A stretch of DNA of 5,567 nucleotides, from positions 1-5,567 of the forward strand of contig JAFYPS010000126.1 in NCBI GenBank assembly GCA_017547395.1, given 5' to 3'. Source of the DNA: Clostridia bacterium. Lineage in GTDB: Bacteria > Bacillota_A > Clostridia > Oscillospirales > CAG-272. The notes under the pieces were generated by a model. It saw only the letters and a program-made list of their open reading frames with translations. It ran no database searches and had not been told where the DNA came from. Numbering within the stretch: position 1 is the first letter of the stretch; each line of letters opens with the position of its first letter. The translations under genes and the position numbers were made by a program. This document shows, piece after piece, positions 1 to 5,567 of the stretch.

Positions 1-599
1 AGCCGCTGAAAAGGGGTTATGACGTGCCGATTGTTTCGCTTTTTTCGAGCGTAGACGCCAAGGTTGACACGGTTAACATAAACATAGGAAAATCAATGGA
101 TGAAGCGGTGAACGCACTTAATGCACGCGGTCACAAAAAGATTGCTTTTATCAGCGAAAAGCTCACCTCGCTGCGCGCAGCACTTTACAAGGTAGCAATG
201 TACAAAGCAGAAAACACCGATATCATTTTAGCAGTAAGCAACGAGCGCTTTGAGAAAGCGGGAGTTGAAGGTATAAAGACTCTTTTCGCTAAACGAAGCG
301 ACATTACCGCAGTGATATGCGCCTACGACTATATCGCGTTCGGCGCGATAAAGCAGCTTAAAAAAATGGGACTGAGGGTGCCCGAAGACGTTTCCGTTGT
401 GGGAATCGACAATATTTCAACAAGCGAATATGCAGAAACCTCCCTCTCCACCATAGGCTGCAATCCGCGGGAGGTGTCCCATATCGTTTATAACCTCATA
501 AAGGAAAAACTGAAGAATCCGTACTTCCGTTCAAAGCAGGAAATTATGATAAACGCGCAGTTTATCCTCCGCGAAAGTATCGGAGATGCAAAAAAATAA
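1..599 (+). CDS. LacI/GalR-family transcriptional regulator, C-terminal part (5' end outside window)
   Basis: This is the ligand-binding half of a LacI/GalR-type DNA-binding regulator, a family that usually represses sugar-uptake or catabolic genes until an effector binds. The frame is open from base 3 to the TAA at 597-599, giving 198 visible residues. It has no start in the window, and the GTG at 24 lies inside the fold. Family signatures seen are RGHKKIAFI in the N-terminal subdomain, the stretch AVICAYDYIAFGAIKQLKK followed by GLRVPEDVSVVGIDN, and the end motif FILRES, where family members usually have a similar L-x-x-R-E-S close to the C-terminus. The helix-turn-helix domain would lie upstream, off the left edge. 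The effector and the regulated genes cannot be told from this fragment. Family assignment is firm. Confidence 0.93.
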   Translation, partial: PLKRGYDVPIVSLFSSVDAKVDTVNINIGKSMDEAVNALNARGHKKIAFISEKLTSLRAALYKVAMYKAENTDIILAVSNERFEKAGVEGIKTLFAKRSDITAVICAYDYIAFGAIKQLKKMGLRVPEDVSVVGIDNISTSEYAETSLSTIGCNPREVSHIVYNLIKEKLKNPYFRSKQEIMINAQFILRESIGDAKK

Positions 600-624
600 G
601 ACACCGCTTTGCGATGTCTTTTTT
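598..624. terminator. Intrinsic terminator, probably bidirectional
   Basis: A 10-bp stem (598-607 with 611-620, one C-A mismatch) encloses the loop TTT and is followed by a T run at 619-624. The upstream arm starts within the stop codon of the LacI-type gene. On the opposite strand the same hairpin is followed by TTATTTTTTT, the complement of 590-599, so it can also stop transcripts arriving from spoVAC on the minus strand. It lies between convergent genes, which fits that double use. Confidence 0.8.
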
Positions 625-670
625 GCTATGGGAAATTAAAATTTACGGGAGCATCTATGTCAATGACAAT

Positions 671-775
671 GTAGGGGCTGGCGCCTTCGACAGCCCGCGA
701 ACCCTTGCAAAAACGGGACATCGAGTGGCGCCATTGCGACCTTTGGTCGCGTTGCGGTAAACCGCCGTCCCCTAC
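671..775. repeat. Hairpin-rich intergenic repeat with inverted GTAGGGG/CCCCTAC ends
   Basis: This 105-bp block starts with GTAGGGG at 671-677 and ends with its exact inverse CCCCTAC at 769-775. Inside are three hairpins. The first is GGGCTG (675-680) with CAGCCC (691-696), which has inner pairs and a G-A mismatch. The second is a perfect GCGACC-TTT-GGTCGC (736-750). The third is GCGGT-AA-ACCGC (754-765). A palindrome TGGCGCCA lies at 726-733. It has no convincing coding frame, and it is visibly more GC-rich than its AT-rich flanks. From memory, blocks with such ends and hairpins are scattered between genes in many gut Clostridia genomes. Only one copy is in this window, so its mobility or multi-copy nature is inferred. 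It could act as an RNA structure in the 3' ends of both convergent transcripts. Confidence 0.6.
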
Positions 776-812
776 CACATTTGTTGGGTTTTGTCTTCCC
801 ATAAATATTAAT

Positions 813-1259
813 TTACGTCACGCTCATTATCCACAGAATTATCCCATAGACAGCACCCGAAAGGATGCCGTACAGAATAACGGGTCCCGCAACGGTGAAA
901 ATCTTTGCCCCGACGCCGAGTATCAGCCCCTCTGCCTTGGTGTCGATTGCGGGGGATACAACGGAATTTGCAAACCCCGTTACGGGAACGAGAGTCCCCG
1001 CGCCCGCAACCTTTGCGATACTGTCAAACACACCGATTCCCGTAAGAAGTGCCGCTATGAAAATAACGGTCACGGTGACAATGGTTGAAACATCATCCTT
1101 TTCGTACTCTGTTACAGCCGAGAAAAAATCAAAAAGCACCTGCCCGAAAACACATATGCCGCCGCCAATCAGAAAAGCCATTGTGCAGTTTTTGATTATC
1201 GGCGATTTTTTTGCGGTTTTCTTTACCTGTTTTTTATATTCTTCCTTGTTGATATCCAT
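813..1259 (-). CDS. spoVAC: Stage V sporulation protein AC (SpoVAC), spore DPA-channel subunit
   Basis: SpoVAC-type proteins sit in the inner spore membrane and take part in the movement of Ca-dipicolinic acid into the forespore and out again at germination. SpoVAC of Bacillus has been described as a mechanosensitive channel. The predicted protein has 148 residues, close to the usual length of about 150. It has a lysine-rich cytoplasmic start (residues 1-23), a first membrane segment near 26-46 with GGGICVFGQ, a second near 60-78 with AALLTGIGVFD, the conserved loop GAGTLVPVTGFANS (86-99), EGLILGVGAKIF (110-121), and a last hydrophobic stretch from about 121 to 144. The start at 1259 was chosen because AGGAG lies 7 bases upstream; the ATG at 1265 is only one base from it. 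The related SpoVAE protein lacks the long basic N-terminus, so SpoVAC is preferred. No spoVAD or spoVAE adjoins it. Confidence 0.9.
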   Translation of the reverse strand: MDINKEEYKKQVKKTAKKSPIIKNCTMAFLIGGGICVFGQVLFDFFSAVTEYEKDDVSTIVTVTVIFIAALLTGIGVFDSIAKVAGAGTLVPVTGFANSVVSPAIDTKAEGLILGVGAKIFTVAGPVILYGILSGAVYGIILWIMSVT

Positions 1260-1279
1260 AAACATACTCCTTTTTCTGT

Positions 1280-1309
1280 TAGTTTGCTTTTTATATGGCA
1301 TAAGTATTC
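1280..1309 (-). promoter_or_regulatory. Candidate sigma-G (forespore) promoter of spoVAC
   Basis: On the minus strand GAATA (plus-strand positions 1305-1309) fits the sigma-G -35 consensus GHATR exactly. After 18 bases comes CAAACTA (1280-1286), which matches the -10 consensus CATWMTA at 6 of 7 positions. Spacing is as expected for sigma-G. The transcript would begin about seven bases beyond the -10, just before the AAGGAG of spoVAC, giving a very short leader. Forespore control is the known pattern for spoVA genes in Bacillus. AT-rich sequence makes chance matches possible. Confidence 0.5.
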
Positions 1310-1326
1310 TTTTTTTGAAAAATATC

Positions 1327-1355
1327 TCGACTAATTCACCCTTTTGTGTTATACT
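1327..1355 (+). promoter_or_regulatory. Candidate sigma-A promoter with extended -10 for the plus-strand operon
   Basis: TCGACT at 1327-1332 (4 of 6 to TTGACA) is followed after 17 bases by TATACT at 1350-1355 (5 of 6 to TATAAT). The -10 is preceded by TGT, making the extended form TGNTATACT. Transcription would start near 1362, about 40 bases ahead of the pseudouridine synthase start. It is the best-placed housekeeping promoter for the five-gene run. Confidence 0.5.
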
Positions 1356-1401
1356 TAATCTGTATAAGTATGTATAGATATATATTTTGGAAAGAATTGT
1401 A

Positions 1402-2295
1402 ATGGATTTTATCGTTGACGATGCCTTTGGCGGGCGGAAATTAAAGGATTTTCTGCTTGGCGGACTGAAAATATCACACGCGCTTCTCACCGACCTTAAA
1501 ACAAGGGGAATCTACGTAAACGGAGAAGAGGCGACCGTACGCAAGCTTCTCGCAACGGGCGACAGAGTTGCTCTTGCGATTGAGGACACGTACGAAGACT
1601 GCGACGAGTTTTTGACGGCAAGCGAGCTTGCGCTTGACGTAATCTACGAGGACGACTGTATCATTGCGGTAAACAAGCCGCCGTATATGCCCACTCACGT
1701 TTCGCGCGGACACCGCGACGACACGCTTGCAAACGCGCTTAAAGCCGAGTTTGACAAAAGAAATCTGCCATTTGTTTTTCGCGCGGTCAACCGACTCGAC
1801 TCGGATACAAGCGGAATTGTGATTGTGGCGAAAAACCGCTTTGCCGCCGATCGGTTTGCAAAGACCAATACAGACTACAAAAAGATTTATACCGCGTTTT
1901 GCCTCGGAAACTTTGACAAGCCCGAGGGCGAAATCAAAAACTACATAAGGCGCGTTGAGAAAAGCATTATCCGACGTGCAGTATTTGAAAACGGCAAGGA
2001 AAGTGACCTTGCGCACACACGCTACAGAGTAAAAGAGGTTTTCGGCGACGTTTCGGTGGTCGAGTGCGAGCCTGTAACGGGGCGCACGCATCAGCTCCGT
2101 GTACATTTTTCGCATATGGGGCACCCTATAGTCGGAGACGATTTTTACGGCGGCGGCTTTCTTATGAAGCGACAGGCACTCCACGCCGAGTACCTCTCGT
2201 TTATACACCCGTTCACGGGGGAGAGTATTTCGCTTCACGCCCCGCTGCCCGACGATATGTCCGCCTTTATCGAAAGGATTAAAAATGAAAATTAA
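1402..2295 (+). CDS. RluA/RluD-family RNA pseudouridine synthase
   Basis: It isomerises uridine to pseudouridine in structured RNA, probably ribosomal RNA; the exact target position cannot be read from the sequence. The 297-residue protein has an N-terminal S4-like RNA-binding segment (about 10-58, ending GIYVNGEEATVRKLLATGDRV). The catalytic domain carries NRLDSDTSG at 130-138 with the nucleophile Asp133, KIYTAF with the conserved Tyr163, and the C-terminal signature GRTHQLRVHFSHMGHPIVGD (227-246). His, usual before RLD, is replaced by Asn130, a change I recall in some Firmicute members, so activity is still expected. ATG 1402 was chosen over the TTG at 1387 because GGAAAG sits 7 bases before it. 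The last 11 bases overlap the next gene, which points to coupled translation. Family call is secure. Confidence 0.93.
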   Translation: MDFIVDDAFGGRKLKDFLLGGLKISHALLTDLKTRGIYVNGEEATVRKLLATGDRVALAIEDTYEDCDEFLTASELALDVIYEDDCIIAVNKPPYMPTHVSRGHRDDTLANALKAEFDKRNLPFVFRAVNRLDSDTSGIVIVAKNRFAADRFAKTNTDYKKIYTAFCLGNFDKPEGEIKNYIRRVEKSIIRRAVFENGKESDLAHTRYRVKEVFGDVSVVECEPVTGRTHQLRVHFSHMGHPIVGDDFYGGGFLMKRQALHAEYLSFIHPFTGESISLHAPLPDDMSAFIERIKNEN

Positions 2296-3409
2296 AGAGT
2301 TTATAAAAAAGAATATTCCGCCGGCGGCGGCTGTGCTGATTATCCTTGCACTGATATGCGGCATAATAAAAATCGCCGCGGTCTGCTCGGTTCCCTTTGC
2401 CGAGTACTTTAACGGCAGGGTTTCACCGATATTCCGCTCGGTTTTTGCGCATATAAGTTCGGTTTTCCCCTTCTCCGTTGCAGAAACGTTTATTATCGCC
2501 ATGATTCCTCTTGCGGTGGTATTCTTTGTCTACTGCATTCGGGTTTCGGCAAAAAACGGCACTCTTATAAGACAGATTTTCCGCGTTGTCGCAGTAATTT
2601 GCTTCATTTTTTCGACGTTTGTCCTCAACTACTCAACGGGCTACAACACCCGCACGCTTGACGAAAAACTCGGCATTGATGCGAAAACTCCGACCTCGGA
2701 CGAGCTTTATACCGCCTGCGCAATGGCGGCTATCAATCTTTACGATATCGAAGAGGACGTTTTGGTTGACAAAAGCGGTGCTACCGTTATGCCATACTCT
2801 TTCTTTGAGTTGTCCGACAAACTGAACGCGGCATACGACTCGCTTTACGAAAAGTACGACTTTCTGACCCCGCTTCACACGGGAATAAAGCGTATTGCCC
2901 TGTCAAAGCCGCTCACCTACACGCATATGTCAGGCTTTTACACCTTCTTTACGGGTGAGGCTAACGTAAACGTGAACTATCCCGACTTCGTTACCGTTTT
3001 CACCGCCGCGCACGAAATGGCGCATCAGCGCGGCATTGCGCGAGAGGACGAGGCAAATTACGTCGCGTTTCTCGCCTGCATCGGCTCGGAGGACGACTAT
3101 ATCCGCTACTGCGGCTACACAAATATTCTCGAATATCTCGGCAGTGCGCTTGCCGACCTTGATTACGAAAGATTCTCTTCTCAGGTTTACGCTTTTTTCC
3201 CGACCGTTACCAAAAACGAGTTTGCGGCTTATGCAAAAGCGTTTGAGCCGTACAGAGACAATATCGCCGCCAGCGTTTCCTCGGCGGCAAACGATGCTTA
3301 CCTCAAGAGTCAGGGCGTGAGTGAGGGCGAAAAAAGCTACGGCCTTGTAGTTGACCTTGCCTCCGCATATTTCAACAAGCTTCTTGAGGATACCACCTAC
3401 AAAAAATAA
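2285..3409 (+). CDS. DUF3810 membrane protein, putative zinc metallopeptidase
   Basis: The 374-residue protein matches the DUF3810 family, whose physiological role is not established. Three hydrophobic segments lie near the N-terminus (about 13-34, 67-86 and 98-116). A long soluble part follows with FTGEANVN (222-229) and AAHEMAHQRGIAREDEANY (241-259). HEMAH at 243-247 is a classical HExxH zinc site with His243, Glu244 and His247; Glu254 or Glu256 downstream is a plausible third ligand. This supports a membrane-anchored peptidase, but activity and substrate are inferred. The odd number of segments would put the domain outside the cell if the N-terminus is inside. The ATG at 2285 is served by AAAGGA (2273-2278) six bases upstream and lies within the end of the pseudouridine synthase gene. 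It is followed after 17 bases by a secreted-protein gene, in the same probable operon. Confidence 0.88.
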   Translation: MKIKEFIKKNIPPAAAVLIILALICGIIKIAAVCSVPFAEYFNGRVSPIFRSVFAHISSVFPFSVAETFIIAMIPLAVVFFVYCIRVSAKNGTLIRQIFRVVAVICFIFSTFVLNYSTGYNTRTLDEKLGIDAKTPTSDELYTACAMAAINLYDIEEDVLVDKSGATVMPYSFFELSDKLNAAYDSLYEKYDFLTPLHTGIKRIALSKPLTYTHMSGFYTFFTGEANVNVNYPDFVTVFTAAHEMAHQRGIAREDEANYVAFLACIGSEDDYIRYCGYTNILEYLGSALADLDYERFSSQVYAFFPTVTKNEFAAYAKAFEPYRDNIAASVSSAANDAYLKSQGVSEGEKSYGLVVDLASAYFNKLLEDTTYKK

Positions 3410-3426
3410 CGAAAGGAGAGGCAGCC

Positions 3427-4485
3427 GTGTTTAAAAGAATAATATGTATTACCCTTGCCGTGCTGCTTCTCGCAATTTGCGCGTTCGCAGCAGAGCGCGC
3501 CACCCTCTTTGCAGGGGACAGCGTATGGAAAGAGGACTCTCGCCTGCCTTTTATCGAGGCAGACGGAAAAGGACTTCTGCCCGTGAGCGTTTTCGAGACG
3601 TTTAACGTAAAGGTAACTCTCTCCGAAAAGCTTGGCTCGCTTCTCTTGACAAGAGGTGACGTATTTCTTTCATACGACCTCGGACTCGGAAGAGTTCTTG
3701 ACGAAAACGGAGTTACCGAAAACGCCGATATATACCGCTACGGCGGCGAAATCTATCTTGAACCTACGCGTTTGTGCGAAAAATTTTCCCTTGTTTTCGA
3801 AACTACGTATGCCTCTGACGGATATCTTGCAGCAAGACTGTGTGACGGAAGCGAAACGCTTGAATTTTCCGAGCTTTTAAAGCTTTTTACCGACACCGCG
3901 GAAAAGCCGCTGCCCTTTCTCTACAATCCGACGGGAAAAACCGTACCCGGCTCGTTTATGCACCCGATAATAATAATGCCCGCGGCAGGCGGCGTTGAAG
4001 CTATCGTACGTCTTCTCGGCAACCACGCGGCAACCTTTGCGATTTCCCCGTCAAAGCTTTCCTCCTACGCCTCCGTACTCCCCGCAATCTATGCGGGCGG
4101 TCATACAGTGGCATTCTATATGGACGGTGCCGCGGCAAGGAATGCAGACACCTTTGCAAACGAAATAAAAACCGCAAACGAATGGCTCTTTTCCTTTATC
4201 GGAAAGACCTCGAAAATATACGTTTCCACCCTTTCGCCAAAAGAAACGCCTAACATCGACGGCTTATATAAAAAATGCTGCAATATGCATCTTGTTTCCG
4301 AGGACCTTGCCTCTGAGCGCGTGGTAAACATCACCCTCTCCGAATCGCCCGGCTACGGAATATTCAATTTTTCACTTGCGGGCGACTACCAGTCGCGCGT
4401 ACATTACACCGAATTCTTCAAGCGCTTTGACACCTTCACGCATCTGCGTTCAATGCCTCTCAGCGAGTCTTGCGCTGCGCAATAG
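3427..4485 (+). CDS. Exported protein with copper amine oxidase N-like (stalk) domain and degenerate NodB-like domain
   Basis: The 352-residue product starts with a signal peptide (basic FKR, hydrophobic 5-19, likely cut after AFA at 19-21), so it should be outside the membrane. Residues about 34-125 resemble the copper-amine-oxidase N-terminal-like domain common in Firmicute exported proteins, for example PFIEADGKGLLPVSVFETF and the later YRYGGEIYLEP. Residues about 178-345 follow the layout of a NodB polysaccharide deacetylase: HPIIIMP, HAATFAISPSKL (200-211), YAGGHTVAFYMDG (222-234) and EIKTANEWLFSFIGKTSKIYV. The metal-binding TFDDG, the HxxxH pair and the RPPYG motif are absent, so catalysis is unlikely. 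It may bind glycan instead, which is inference. The GTG start has AGGAG (3414-3418) 8 bases upstream. No Asp-Asp zinc site was found on reading the whole protein. The NodB assignment is moderate. Confidence 0.72.
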   Translation: MFKRIICITLAVLLLAICAFAAERATLFAGDSVWKEDSRLPFIEADGKGLLPVSVFETFNVKVTLSEKLGSLLLTRGDVFLSYDLGLGRVLDENGVTENADIYRYGGEIYLEPTRLCEKFSLVFETTYASDGYLAARLCDGSETLEFSELLKLFTDTAEKPLPFLYNPTGKTVPGSFMHPIIIMPAAGGVEAIVRLLGNHAATFAISPSKLSSYASVLPAIYAGGHTVAFYMDGAAARNADTFANEIKTANEWLFSFIGKTSKIYVSTLSPKETPNIDGLYKKCCNMHLVSEDLASERVVNITLSESPGYGIFNFSLAGDYQSRVHYTEFFKRFDTFTHLRSMPLSESCAAQ

Positions 4486-4504
4486 TTTTAAAAGGAGCAA
4501 TCTT

Positions 4505-5209
4505 ATGGAAAACATCAAAAGAAAAGTTCTTATAGTTGAAGACGAAAAGAATATTGCACTCCTTCTCTCGTTCAACCTTACGAAAGCGGGGTTTGAAACC
4601 GACTGCGCCCACGACGGTGAGGAAGGTCTTAAAAAAGCACTGACGGGAGACTTTGACGTAGTGCTTCTCGACATAATGCTCCCGAAGCTTGACGGATTTC
4701 AGGTTCTTGAGGGCATCCGCACGCGCAGTGACGTCCCCGTAATTATGGTAACCGCGCGCGATGATGAAAAGGACAAGATTCAGGGTCTTGAAAACGGTGC
4801 GGACGACTACGTCACAAAGCCTTTTTCAATGAACGAAGTTATTGCGCGTATCCGCGCCAACATCCGCCGCTCACGCGACGAAATCGTGCACGGCAAAGAA
4901 GCGGAGGAGGACGGAGTTATCTCCGTGCGCGGTCTTTCAATCGACCGCCGCCGCTACGTTGCGTACGTTGACGGGCGCGAGGTGGAGCTTACCAAAACGG
5001 AGTACGACTTGCTCCGCTTCCTTATGGAAAATCTCGGCACACCGCACAGCTACCGCGATCTGCTGATCAAGGTATGGGGCAGTGAGTACGCGGGTGAAGA
5101 CAACACGGTAAACGTTACCATGTCGCGTCTGCGCCAGAAGCTTGGCGAGGACCCGTCAAATCCGAAATACATCTTTAACCGCCGTGGCTTCGGCTACTAC
5201 GTTCAGTAA
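4505..5209 (+). CDS. OmpR/PhoB-family response regulator, WalR-like
   Basis: This 234-residue transcription factor is expected to be phosphorylated by the kinase encoded next to it. The receiver domain (about 7-120) has the acidic pair Glu12-Asp13, the phosphoacceptor Asp56 in LLDIMLP, the switch Thr83 in MVTA and Lys105 in VTKPF. The winged-helix DNA-binding domain (about 138-234) carries LTKTEYDLLRFLMEN, NTVNVTMSRLRQKLGE and the end RRGFGYYV, all typical of the OmpR/PhoB class. Its receiver sequence resembles the WalR/VicR group that governs cell-wall metabolism in Firmicutes, but PhoP-type regulators are close and I give no symbol. ATG 4505 was chosen because AAAGGAG (4491-4497) is 7 bases upstream; in-frame codons from 4376 lie inside the previous gene. 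Spacing from that gene is 19 bases. Confidence 0.93.
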   Translation: MENIKRKVLIVEDEKNIALLLSFNLTKAGFETDCAHDGEEGLKKALTGDFDVVLLDIMLPKLDGFQVLEGIRTRSDVPVIMVTARDDEKDKIQGLENGADDYVTKPFSMNEVIARIRANIRRSRDEIVHGKEAEEDGVISVRGLSIDRRRYVAYVDGREVELTKTEYDLLRFLMENLGTPHSYRDLLIKVWGSEYAGEDNTVNVTMSRLRQKLGEDPSNPKYIFNRRGFGYYVQ

Positions 5210-5218
5210 GGAAAACGT

Positions 5219-5567
5219 ATGCGTAAGGGACTATATTTTAAAATCATTTTAATACTCGTCGTATTTATCCTCATCGTTATGAGCGTAGTCGGCGCGGTGC
5301 TTATTTCCAACGTTCTCGGCTACTATACGGATGAATTTTTCACCTGTATGTCCGAAAACCTTGAGGGCGAAGCACAGCTGAGAACCTACCTTGAAACCGC
5401 GATGGAAAGTGACGACGCTCTCGCCAATGCCGAAAAGCAAAGAAACGTGCTTGAAGCGTATGCATCAAGGCTGGGTATCGACGACTACAGAAGTTTTTAC
5501 ATTCTTGACAGCGACGGAAACGTGCTTGTCGGCAGTGACACGGGGAATATCGCCTTTACCCCGAACC
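5219..5567 (+). CDS. Sensor histidine kinase, N-terminal part (3' end outside window)
   Basis: This is the start of the membrane kinase expected to partner the upstream response regulator. The visible 116 residues have a short basic start (MRKG), one long hydrophobic segment (about 6-33) and then an acidic, likely extracytoplasmic region. FYILDSDGNVLVGSD (93-107) looks like the central strands of a PAS/Cache-type sensor fold, as in WalK-like kinases. The HAMP, dimerisation and ATPase domains would lie beyond the right edge, so the kinase assignment rests on position and architecture rather than catalytic motifs. AAGGA (5208-5212) overlaps the stop codon of the regulator gene and is 6 bases before the ATG, so the two are probably translated in a coupled fashion. 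No frame break is seen up to the edge. Confidence 0.85.
   Translation, partial: MRKGLYFKIILILVVFILIVMSVVGAVLISNVLGYYTDEFFTCMSENLEGEAQLRTYLETAMESDDALANAEKQRNVLEAYASRLGIDDYRSFYILDSDGNVLVGSDTGNIAFTPN

Noticed and set aside
736..765. Hairpin pair as a transcription terminator
   Set aside because: The stems are not followed by a T run on either strand, so they are treated as part of the repeat.
705..1088. 127-residue open frame on the plus strand
   Set aside because: It runs through the hairpin repeat and into the antisense of spoVAC, and its product looks random.
865..1377. 170-residue open frame on the plus strand
   Set aside because: It is antisense to spoVAC, whose conserved motifs and ribosome-binding site clearly support the minus strand.
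1387..1401. TTG start for the pseudouridine synthase
   Set aside because: The TTG leaves the GGAAAG motif inside the coding region, whereas the ATG at 1402 has that motif at the right distance.
1260..1490. N-terminal extension of spoVAC
   Set aside because: The added residues do not resemble SpoVAC, overlap the divergent promoters and the opposite gene, and the start at 1259 has a proper AGGAG site.
1474..2502. 342-residue open frame on the minus strand
   Set aside because: It lies antisense to the pseudouridine synthase and DUF3810 genes, shows no recognisable family and has no suitable upstream signals; it is a by-product of codon use in the real genes.
4376..4504. Longer start for the response regulator
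   Set aside because: It would overlap the preceding gene by over 100 bases, and the extra residues precede the normal beginning of a receiver domain; AAAGGAG favours 4505.

Overview
The window looks like a chromosomal stretch from an endospore-forming anaerobic Firmicute of the Clostridia. The main clue is a SpoVAC-type sporulation protein. Supporting clues are strong AGGAG ribosome-binding sites, a WalR/PhoB-type two-component pair, a clostridial-looking intergenic hairpin repeat and moderate GC content. I cannot name a genus. Nothing here looks like a phage, plasmid, insertion sequence or CRISPR locus.

Left part (1-812): the C-terminal half of a LacI/GalR-type repressor runs off the left edge. 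A hairpin that begins at its stop codon follows and can act as a terminator on both strands. Next comes a 105-bp hairpin-rich repeat bounded by inverted GTAGGGG/CCCCTAC ends. This is the convergent 3' region between the repressor and the minus-strand gene.

Middle (813-1401): spoVAC lies alone on the minus strand, behind a good match to a forespore sigma-G promoter. The divergent spacer also carries an extended -10 sigma-A promoter for the plus-strand genes, plus several copies of an ATAAGTAT-like word.

Right part (1402-5567): five plus-strand genes are packed with spacings of -11, +17, +19 and +9 bases and probably form one operon. They encode an RluA/RluD-family pseudouridine synthase, a membrane DUF3810 protein with an HExxH zinc-peptidase motif, a secreted protein with a copper-amine-oxidase-N-like domain and a degenerate NodB fold, an OmpR/PhoB-family response regulator, and the start of its membrane sensor histidine kinase. 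Three of the last four products are membrane or exported proteins, which suggests an envelope theme. A role for the two-component system in controlling or sensing that envelope function is inference.

I found no clearly new biological system. The items most worth a second look are the spoVAC gene without spoVAD/spoVAE beside it, the apparently dead NodB-like protein, the DUF3810 peptidase candidate next to a WalRK-like pair, and the intergenic repeat.
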